Assembly: GCA_017551465.1 (NCBI GenBank)
Contig: JAFZLN010000113.1
Coordinates: forward strand, 1 to 21,522
Origin: Bacilli bacterium
Lineage (GTDB): Bacteria > Bacillota_I > Bacilli_A > RFN20 > CAG-826
DNA: 21,522 bases
Reading direction: 5' to 3'
The notes under the pieces were generated by a model, which worked only from the letters and a program-made list of their open reading frames with translations, was not told the DNA's origin and did not search any database. Position numbers and translations under genes: made by a program. Shown piece after piece: positions 1-5,983 of the stretch. How positions within the stretch are numbered: position 1 is the stretch's first letter; every line of letters begins with the position of its first letter.

Positions 1-111
1 CGACGACGACCCGTTTACGGGTAGCTAAGGACAAAAGCAAGCGATGGTCCGTCTTCGCCCTTGAGGAGGGCGGCTAGAACAAAGGGCTAATATCTGCCCG
101 TCTATGAAAAA
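1..111. other. Unassigned structured stub at left edge
   Basis: This piece is visibly richer in G and C than the sequence that follows. On the + strand it can form successive short hairpins: CCCG/CGGG at 10-21, GGAC/GTCC at 29-50, and GCCCT/AGGGC at 57-71. It runs straight into a terminator at 112-150. It may be the 3' part of a structured RNA. It may instead hold the end of a protein gene: one + frame reads DDDPFTGS then a stop at 26-28, and another stays open to a stop at 75-77. I checked by memory for the 3' signatures of RNase P RNA, tmRNA, SRP RNA and 6S RNA and saw none. The identity is open. Confidence 0.3.
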
Positions 112-150
112 CCACCGGATTGTCCGGTGGATTGTTATTTTCTAATTTTT
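112..150 (+). terminator. Intrinsic terminator of the left-edge gene
   Basis: A perfect 8-bp stem, CCACCGGA (112-119) with TCCGGTGG (123-130), closes on a 3-nt loop and is followed by a T-rich tract (131-150). It ends whatever transcript enters from the left and isolates the GH3 gene at 467. Confidence 0.85.
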
Positions 151-174
151 ATTAGATGTTTACTAACTTATTAT

Positions 175-203
175 TTGTAATGCGCGCTTACGCTTGTTAT
201 ATT
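175..203 (+). promoter_or_regulatory. Candidate distal promoter P1
   Basis: A -35-like TTGTAA (175-180) lies 17 nt before TATATT (198-203). TGT at 195-197 gives an extended -10. If used, it would make a leader of about 255 nt containing the inverted repeat at 216-263. Confidence 0.35.
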
Positions 204-215
204 ATAGACACAAAA

Positions 216-263
216 GTTAAACATATATTTTGAAGTTTTGTCGGGCTTTTTCATATGTTTAAC
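216..263. repeat. 11-bp inverted repeat, possible operator or leader hairpin
   Basis: GTTAAACATAT (216-226) is the exact reverse complement of ATATGTTTAAC (253-263), with 26 nt between the arms. A third, near-identical copy GTTAAGCATA occurs at 388-397, just after the proximal promoter. The arms could pair in RNA from P1 or form a two-site protein operator. No T tract follows, so it is not a terminator. Confidence 0.5.
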
Positions 264-304
264 GTTTACATAGTTTTCGAGAAAGGAGACTTTTGCGCTG
301 TTTT

Positions 305-336
305 GCAAGGTTATGCTGATTAATAGCAATTTTATG
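305..336 (+). promoter_or_regulatory. LytTR-type binding site, class A (box A1)
   Basis: GCAAGGTTATG (305-315) is repeated as GCAATTTTATG (326-336), 9 of 11 identical, with starts exactly 21 bp apart. LytTR regulators such as AgrA and ComE are known to bind paired direct repeats about two helical turns apart. The box ends 15 bp before the -35 element at 352, a suitable place for an activator. The left half is identical to a half-site at 5765-5775. Confidence 0.65.
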
Positions 337-351
337 AATTTTTCTGTGTGA

Positions 352-379
352 TTGAAAAATCTTGTTGTTATAGTATCAT
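352..379 (+). promoter_or_regulatory. Candidate proximal promoter P2 for the GH3 gene
   Basis: TTGAAA (352-357, 5 of 6 to consensus) and TATCAT (374-379, 5 of 6) are separated by 16 nt. Transcription would start near 386 and leave a leader of about 80 nt before the ATG at 467. The LytTR-type box A1 sits just upstream. Confidence 0.5.
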
Positions 380-466
380 CGCAAAACGTTAAGCATAGCA
401 TTTAGTCTTTAATCTGACTTTTCTATGTTTTGACAACTCATAAATATTTATAAAGGAGATTTATTT

Positions 467-3400
467 ATGGTTAATTTACCTATCTTAGAGTCTTTCTTAG
501 ATAAGGAAGTAGCTGCCGGCTATACTTGGGGTAACATCCTTGAGTATTGGTGGATTGGTTTAATTATCATCATCGTTGCCGCGGCCGCGCTTGTTGGATG
601 CTTTGTCTTATTAAAGCTTGTCTTTGGTAAGATGAAATTCAAAGAAGGCGATCAAGAAGCTTTTGATAGTTATCAAAAAGCACCTAAGGAAGAGAAAAAG
701 GCCATTGCCAAAGCCGCAACTGGCCCAGTTAAGAATGCTATCACATGGCACAGAATGAAACGCTGGTTAATTCCAGTTGTGTGCGTTGCAGCACTTCTCG
801 TTGCCCCTGTGGCCTCATTCTTACCAACCGCAGCATTTGCGAACTTAATGTTTACATTACGTGGTAGTCATGTTGACATCATCGATACTGAAACATCAAG
901 ACAAGCCGCCGCAGAAGCGGAAAAGAACGTTGTTACCATTCAAGAAGAAGGCACAGTTCTCTTAAAGAACTCAAACAAAGCCTTACCAATTAACTTAGAA
1001 CAAAATAAGAAAGTGAACATCTTCGGTTCATGTGCTTATGGTTTATTCTATGGTAATGGTGGTTCTGGTTCCTTCCAAACCGATGGTCGTGTCAGTGGCT
1101 TCCCAAGAGTGGCTTTAAAACTCGAACAAGCCATGAAGGATCAAGGTTTTGAAATCAATAATAACCTCTTCAACATGATTAAGAATTACTATTCCAGCAA
1201 CAAGAAAACAATTTCTGTCGCGGAAAGTGATTATGACATTCAATGTGGTTTTAACAAATATGGTTATGCTGAAATCGTTAGTAGTAAAGCCCCATATGAT
1301 TACGAACCACCAGTCAGTGCTTATGAAACGCCACTTGATGCTTTAGGTGGCAAAACCTTATTAGAGGACGCAAAAGAATTCTCTGACACTGCTATTTTCT
1401 GTATCACCAGACGTGGTAGTGAAGACGAAGACATGAAGATTACAGATTTACAACTCAAAGCAAATGAGTTATCCGCAATCACCATGCTCGAAGAAAACTT
1501 TGAAAAAGTTATCATCTTATTAAACGTCCCAACATGTATCGAATCTGAATTCTTAGATGATCCAGAAATCGACGCTGCTGTCTTTATGGGTCACCCAGGT
1601 TTAACTGGTACAAAAGCCGTCGCAGAAATCCTCGCTGGTGTCGTGAACCCATCTGGTCACTTAGTGGATACCTGGCCATATAACGTTAAGAGTGCGCCAT
1701 CTTACCAAAACTTTGGTAATGATACCACATTAAGTTATACCTCTGGTGCTGCTAACAAAGCCAAATTTACAAACTATGTCGAAGGCATTTATGTTGGCTA
1801 CCGTTACTATGTAACCGCCGCTAAAGAAGGCTATATCGACTATGAAGACGAAGTTCAATACTCATTCGGTCATGGTTTATCTTATACAACATTCGATAAA
1901 TCCATCGCTGATTTCAAAGTGGATAAAGACGCTCAAAAAGTCGAAGTCACTGTTGAAGTTAAGAATACCGGTGAAGTCGCTGGTAAAGATGTTGTACAAC
2001 TCTACACCCATGCTCCATATATCGCTGGCGGTGTTGAAAAGTCCTATTATTCTTTAACAGCTTTCCAAAAGACAAACCTCATCGAACCAGGTGAAACAAA
2101 AGCTTATAAATTAGAATTCAACTTTAGAGATTTCGCTTCCTGGTCCACAGAAAAAGGCTATTACATCTTAGATAAAGGCGAATATGAATTCTCCGTTAGA
2201 GAAAATGTTTGGGATTTAGCCAAGACTGAAGTCTCTCATAGAGAAAACGCTAAGAAAATGACTCTTGATGCTGATGTCGAATTCAAGACCTCTTACCAAA
2301 CAGGTAAAGAATACGCTAACATCTTCCAAGATGTCGAATTCGGTGGTGGCGTTACTGCTAATACATACTTATCAAGAAATGACTTTGAAGGTACATGGCA
2401 AGCCACAGATAAAATCAGTAGAGATTCTAACCCAGATGCAAGCCACTTCCCAGGTGGCGCAAGCAATAACTCTGGTCCAAATTCCTTCACTCTCGAAGAT
2501 AATCAAATCGATGAAGAAATCAAACCACAAGAAGTCGCTGGTGATTTAACACTCAGAGATTTAAAAGATGCTGCGTTTGATGATCCACGTTGGGAAGACT
2601 TATTAAGTCAAATGTCCTATGGTGACATGGAAAAATTAATTGAATATGGTGGTTTCCAAACCGCTGCTGTTAGTAGCATTGGTAAATCCGCTACTGTCGA
2701 CTATGATGGTCCTGGTGCGGCCTTCCACTCTGGTACAGGTCACCCAAGTGAAGTTATCGTTGCCTGCTCTTGGTCAACAGATGTTGCGAGAGTTATGGGT
2801 GAATCCATCGGTCGTGAAGGTGCTGCCCGTGGCTTAACAGGCTGGTATGCTCCTGGTATCAATACTCACCGTTCACCATTCGGTGGTAGAAACTTCGAAT
2901 ATTACTCAGAAGATCCATTAATCGCTGGCTTAATGGCCGGTCACACCGCTCAAGGTGCCTTAAAATATGGTGTCTACACATACGCTAAACACTTCTTGTT
3001 AAATGAACAAGAAAATAGCCGTTCCGGCGTCTTCTGCTGGGCGACTGAACAAGCGATTAGAGAAATCTACGCTCGTGGATTTGAACTCTATGTCGACTTA
3101 GGCGGTTTAGGTATTATGTCATCCTTCAACTGTGTCGGTTCTTGGTGGGCTGGTGGTAACAAAGCCTTATTAACAACCCTCTTAAGAGAAGAATGGGGCT
3201 TCCATGGTGTCGTCGTTACCGACTATGCTGGTAGTGACTACATGGCCACAAACATTGGCTTAGTTGCTGGTAATGATATTTGGTTAACACCAAGCCAATT
3301 AAATAGTGGTAACAAACCAAGCAGATTACGCACATTACTTCCACACGATGGTCCAATCTATATCAGAAGAGCGGCTAAGAACATCCTCTATGCTTGTGCA

Positions 3401-3481
3401 CATTCCAATAACGTTTGGACTCTTGAAGACTACGCTGCTGTTGGCATCCCAGAAGTTGTCAAAGCTAGTGACGGTCACTAA
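467..3481 (+). CDS. Membrane-anchored GH3 glycosidase with permuted domains
   Basis: A 1004-residue GH3-family enzyme, probably a beta-glucosidase or related exo-acting glycosidase outside the cell. Two hydrophobic helices (about 28-53 and 101-125) flank a Lys-rich loop. By the positive-inside rule the loop is cytoplasmic and the catalytic part faces outward. The order is permuted relative to canonical GH3: C-type domain first (about 145-440, likely acid/base E319 in RRGSEDED), then the FGHGLSYTTF motif (467-476) and a fibronectin III-like domain (about 480-590), then the TIM-barrel-type domain from about 695. The barrel carries substrate-binding K841-H842, GGRNFEYYSEDP, and likely nucleophile D919 in VVTDYAGSD. 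Such inversion is known in rumen GH3 enzymes (Butyrivibrio BglA, Ruminococcus albus). The ATG at 467 follows AAGGAG by 8 nt. It is a single-gene transcript bounded by terminators, with a LytTR-type box upstream. The substrate is not deducible. Confidence 0.93.
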   Translation: MVNLPILESFLDKEVAAGYTWGNILEYWWIGLIIIIVAAAALVGCFVLLKLVFGKMKFKEGDQEAFDSYQKAPKEEKKAIAKAATGPVKNAITWHRMKRWLIPVVCVAALLVAPVASFLPTAAFANLMFTLRGSHVDIIDTETSRQAAAEAEKNVVTIQEEGTVLLKNSNKALPINLEQNKKVNIFGSCAYGLFYGNGGSGSFQTDGRVSGFPRVALKLEQAMKDQGFEINNNLFNMIKNYYSSNKKTISVAESDYDIQCGFNKYGYAEIVSSKAPYDYEPPVSAYETPLDALGGKTLLEDAKEFSDTAIFCITRRGSEDEDMKITDLQLKANELSAITMLEENFEKVIILLNVPTCIESEFLDDPEIDAAVFMGHPGLTGTKAVAEILAGVVNPSGHLVDTWPYNVKSAPSYQNFGNDTTLSYTSGAANKAKFTNYVEGIYVGYRYYVTAAKEGYIDYEDEVQYSFGHGLSYTTFDKSIADFKVDKDAQKVEVTVEVKNTGEVAGKDVVQLYTHAPYIAGGVEKSYYSLTAFQKTNLIEPGETKAYKLEFNFRDFASWSTEKGYYILDKGEYEFSVRENVWDLAKTEVSHRENAKKMTLDADVEFKTSYQTGKEYANIFQDVEFGGGVTANTYLSRNDFEGTWQATDKISRDSNPDASHFPGGASNNSGPNSFTLEDNQIDEEIKPQEVAGDLTLRDLKDAAFDDPRWEDLLSQMSYGDMEKLIEYGGFQTAAVSSIGKSATVDYDGPGAAFHSGTGHPSEVIVACSWSTDVARVMGESIGREGAARGLTGWYAPGINTHRSPFGGRNFEYYSEDPLIAGLMAGHTAQGALKYGVYTYAKHFLLNEQENSRSGVFCWATEQAIREIYARGFELYVDLGGLGIMSSFNCVGSWWAGGNKALLTTLLREEWGFHGVVVTDYAGSDYMATNIGLVAGNDIWLTPSQLNSGNKPSRLRTLLPHDGPIYIRRAAKNILYACAHSNNVWTLEDYAAVGIPEVVKASDGH

Positions 3482-3499
3482 AAACAACATTTAAAATAT

Positions 3500-3542
3500 G
3501 AACCCCAATTCCTCGCATGGATGCGGGGTTCATTATTTTCTT
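3500..3542 (+). terminator. Terminator of the permuted GH3 gene
   Basis: GAACCCC (3500-3506) pairs with GGGGTTC (3525-3531) and is followed by ATTATTTTCTT. It lies 18 nt after the stop codon. Confidence 0.8.
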
Positions 3543-3564
3543 AAAACCACCTTAATGGTATAAT
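3536..3564 (+). promoter_or_regulatory. Extended -10 promoter of TCS1, probably leaderless
   Basis: A perfect TATAAT (3559-3564) is preceded directly by TGG (3556-3558), making an extended -10. The -35 position (TTTTCT, 3536-3541) is weak. Only 8 nt separate the -10 from the ATG at 3573, so transcription should begin at or within about 2 nt of the start codon. There is no Shine-Dalgarno sequence. Confidence 0.7.
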
Positions 3565-3572
3565 TATCAAGA

Positions 3573-4301
3573 ATGAACGAAATAGATATTAAGATCGCGG
3601 TTGTGGAAGACTCCGTTGATGATTTAAACAACTGTCTTTCACTCTTAGATCGCTATAGTAAAGAAAAGAAAATATCTTTTGATATCCAAACCTTTGCTAG
3701 TGGCGATGCTTTCTTAATGCGCTTCAAAAGCCAATATGACTTCATTATCTTAGATATCAACTTGTCCGCGATGAACGGCATTGATGTCGCTAGAAAGATT
3801 AGAGAAAAAGATGAAGAAGTGGTGATTATGTTTGCCACTAATTTAGCGAAATACGCCACCAATGGCTACGAAGTAGACGCTATTGACTTTGTCTTAAAAC
3901 CATTATCATATGCTTCATTCTATTTAAGACTTGAAAGAGTGATGAAAAAGTTAGGTAAAAAGAGTGACAACTTTGTTGTGGTACCTAACGAAGGTGGCTT
4001 TAATAAAATAGAAACAAACAATATCTTATATGTTGAAGTTATCTCTCATGACATTATTTTCCATTTAAAAAATGATGAAGAGATTACAACAACAGGCACT
4101 TTAAAGAAATTTGAAGAACAACTTAAGAAGCACTGGTTCATCAGATGCAATTCTTGCTATCTAGTTAATGCGCATAATATAAAGCGTGTAGAAAAACTAG
4201 ACATCCAATTAGTGAATGATGAAACCATCGCTATTTCCCACCCAAAGAAGAAGGGATTTATGGAAAGCTTCAAAAGATACATTATGGAAGAAGGTAACTA
4301 G
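3573..4301 (+). CDS. LytTR-family response regulator (TCS1)
   Basis: A 242-residue AgrA/LytR-type transcription regulator. The receiver domain (about 6-125) has the acidic pair E12-D13, phospho-acceptor D61 in FIILDINLSAMNG, T89 and K109 in FVLKP. The C-terminal LytTR DNA-binding domain (about 135-238) shows the usual features, including IRCNSCYLVNAHNI near its end. Length is typical of the family. It is the first gene of a pair with the kinase that starts 3 nt after its stop. It has no ribosome binding site and sits directly behind an extended -10 element, so its mRNA is probably leaderless. It is a candidate to bind the class A direct repeats at 305-336, 5744-5775 and perhaps 17639-17669 (inference). 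Confidence 0.93.
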   Translation: MNEIDIKIAVVEDSVDDLNNCLSLLDRYSKEKKISFDIQTFASGDAFLMRFKSQYDFIILDINLSAMNGIDVARKIREKDEEVVIMFATNLAKYATNGYEVDAIDFVLKPLSYASFYLRLERVMKKLGKKSDNFVVVPNEGGFNKIETNNILYVEVISHDIIFHLKNDEEITTTGTLKKFEEQLKKHWFIRCNSCYLVNAHNIKRVEKLDIQLVNDETIAISHPKKKGFMESFKRYIMEEGN

Positions 4302-4304
4302 AGT

Positions 4305-5681
4305 ATGGATCTTAAAACGTTACTAACAATGTTCATATCATTTACAGTTGAGTTTATCGTCGCAGCAGTGATGCTTATAAAGCACCGACTGACTTTTAGA
4401 TTTAAACCATATATTTCTATACCAGTTGGTTTATTAATTGCTTCTAGTGGTGCGGCAATCGCAATTGTTGGCTTATATAATTTTGTTAAACCAGAACAAT
4501 GGAATGAATGGATCAATATTGCGGTATATACCATACCCGTCTTAACTATTTTTGGTGGTTTCCTCTTTGCTTATAAGATTAAACCATTAAATCTAATGCT
4601 TCTTTTATCAGTGGCTTATACCTTCCAACATATGGCCTATCAACTAGGCGTTCTTATCTTGGATACTGGCTTAAGTGGCAAAATCTTTAGTGCACTTTAC
4701 AATGAAAGCGAGGCCATAGAAGTCATCGTTGAAAGATACAATATCATTTATAACAGCATTCTCTATACCATTAAATCTTTAGCCTATGTCGGCTTCTATT
4801 TTGGTATTGCTAAATACTATGTAAAATACTCCAAATACATTTTAAGCAAGGTCTACATCATTATCTTAGGCATTGTGGTGTATCTAGTTGTTAACGTCGC
4901 TAATGTGTTCATTGCCCAAGGTCTTAACCAAGCGTGGTACTTACAAAACGTCAATGTACTTAAAGGTATCCTTGCGGGCACATTAATTGCCTTCTGTGTC
5001 TTATTTGATGTCTTAGTAGTGGGTGGCTTCCGTGTTGTGGAACACCGTCAAGAAACAATGATTATTAAAGCCACACTTAATTCTAAAGTTAGACAACAAG
5101 AAATGATGGAAAATAACATCAACTTCATTAATATGAAGTGTCATGACTTAAGAAAAGAATTAAGAAGACTTAAAGCTAAGAAAGGTGAATTAACCGATGA
5201 AGATTTCTGCTTATTAGAGGAATCTCTTAACTTCTACGACAGCAGTGTTAAAACCGGTAACGTTAATATCGATGCCTTATTACAAGATAAACTTATCTAT
5301 TGTAATTCTGTTGGTATTGAGTTCACTTCTTTAGTGGATGGTGATGCTTTTAAAGAAATGGCCACAAGTGACGTATACTTCTTATTAACCAATATCATCG
5401 ATAACGCCATTGAGGCGACAGAAGCCATTGAAGAAAAAGAACACCGTATCATTTCTTTAACTGCTTCTAGAAAGCATGGTTTGTTATCAATTGAAGAAAC
5501 TAACTACTATCATGGTGAGTTATCATTCAATGGTGATGGATCAATCAAAACCACGAAGCAAGAAAACAAAAAATATCATGGTTATGGCACGAAGTCGATT
5601 GCCTATATTGTTAAGAAGTATGATGGCAAGATGGACTACGAAACAAAAGATGGTATCTTTAAATTAAAGATAGCAATCTAA
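4305..5681 (+). CDS. GHKL sensor histidine kinase, AgrC-like (TCS1)
   Basis: A 458-residue membrane sensor kinase. The first roughly 245 residues are strongly hydrophobic with about six to eight membrane helices and no obvious extracellular domain. A linker then leads to the kinase core, with phospho-acceptor H280 in CHDLRKELRRLK and an HATPase of the GHKL type: N-box N363/N367 in NIIDNAIEA and a glycine-rich YHGYGTKSI near the end. This fits the HPK10/AgrC-type group, which partners LytTR regulators, here the gene immediately upstream. AAGG at 4291-4294 is a modest ribosome binding site inside the preceding gene, and translation may be coupled. No AgrD-like peptide or AgrB-like protease lies nearby, so the signal is unknown. 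The position beside glycan genes suggests a carbohydrate-related or envelope cue, which is inference. Confidence 0.9.
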   Translation: MDLKTLLTMFISFTVEFIVAAVMLIKHRLTFRFKPYISIPVGLLIASSGAAIAIVGLYNFVKPEQWNEWINIAVYTIPVLTIFGGFLFAYKIKPLNLMLLLSVAYTFQHMAYQLGVLILDTGLSGKIFSALYNESEAIEVIVERYNIIYNSILYTIKSLAYVGFYFGIAKYYVKYSKYILSKVYIIILGIVVYLVVNVANVFIAQGLNQAWYLQNVNVLKGILAGTLIAFCVLFDVLVVGGFRVVEHRQETMIIKATLNSKVRQQEMMENNINFINMKCHDLRKELRRLKAKKGELTDEDFCLLEESLNFYDSSVKTGNVNIDALLQDKLIYCNSVGIEFTSLVDGDAFKEMATSDVYFLLTNIIDNAIEATEAIEEKEHRIISLTASRKHGLLSIEETNYYHGELSFNGDGSIKTTKQENKKYHGYGTKSIAYIVKKYDGKMDYETKDGIFKLKIAI

Positions 5682-5690
5682 AACTTAATA

Positions 5691-5731
5691 AAAAAGAGCA
5701 CAATTCAAATCATGATAATTGTGCTTTTTTC
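5691..5731 (+). terminator. Terminator of the TCS1 operon (possibly bidirectional)
   Basis: AGCACAATT (5697-5705) pairs perfectly with AATTGTGCT (5717-5725). A runs precede the stem and a T run follows (5725-5730), so it could also work on the other strand. Confidence 0.9.
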
Positions 5732-5983
5732 ATACCCACAAATGTAAGATTACGTATAAATGATGCAAGGTTATGTAATATCTATTTCTTAATGTTTTTC
5801 CCTTATCTATGATGGATACGAATTTAGTAATACTTTGCGAATTTTTGGTGTCTTTTTACGCTCGCATGTAAAAAACCAATTTTCTAAAAGTATTCACACA
5901 CAAGAGTATTTGTTAAGAAGAGCATAATTTTGATCTCCTCTTAATGAAACGCACAATGTTTTTTAGGAAAGGGAAAAATCATA
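5732..5983. other. Intergenic region upstream of the CBM lipoprotein
   Basis: These 252 bases hold the class A LytTR-type box (5744-5775), a -10-like TATGAT (5808-5813) and an AT-rich hairpin (TTTTTAC 5853-5859 with GTAAAAA 5868-5874). The lipoprotein's ribosome binding site AGGAAAGG precedes the ATG. No clear -35 element is visible. If TATGAT is used, the leader is about 160 nt and contains the hairpin. Confidence 0.5.
5744..5775 (+). promoter_or_regulatory. LytTR-type binding site, class A (box A2)
   Basis: GTAAGATTACG (5744-5754) and GCAAGGTTATG (5765-5775) are direct repeats with starts 21 bp apart. Extended to 15 bases (5742-5756 and 5763-5777) they share 12. The right half-site is identical over 11 bases to the left half-site of box A1 at 305-315. 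It lies 32 bp before a TATGAT element. It probably controls the lipoprotein genes from 5984. Confidence 0.65.

Larger units (their letters stand above)
151..466. other. Intergenic region upstream of the permuted GH3 gene
   Basis: This 316-base region has no convincing gene. A 76-codon reverse-strand frame (171-401) lacks a ribosome binding site and homology I can recognise. The region holds two candidate promoters (175-203 and 352-379), an 11-bp inverted repeat (216-263), a LytTR-type direct repeat (305-336) and the GH3 ribosome binding site AAGGAG (453-458), 8 nt before the ATG. That is dense regulatory content for a single gene. Confidence 0.6.

Noticed and set aside
255..323. 22-codon + strand peptide with one Cys (begins MFNVYIVF), considered as a signal peptide for the AgrC-like kinases
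   Set aside because: No ribosome binding site, no AgrB-like processing protein nearby, and it overlaps the LytTR-type box. Such short frames are expected by chance.
171..401. 76-codon reverse-strand reading frame in the first intergenic region
   Set aside because: No ribosome binding site or recognisable family, opposite strand to all genes, and it overlaps dense regulatory repeats.
3500..3572. LytTR-type box controlling TCS1 itself
   Set aside because: I looked for class A or class B repeats at 21-bp spacing before the extended -10 and found none.
5809..5871. 20-codon + strand peptide with one Cys (begins MMDTNLVIL)
   Set aside because: No ribosome binding site and it starts inside the candidate -10 element.
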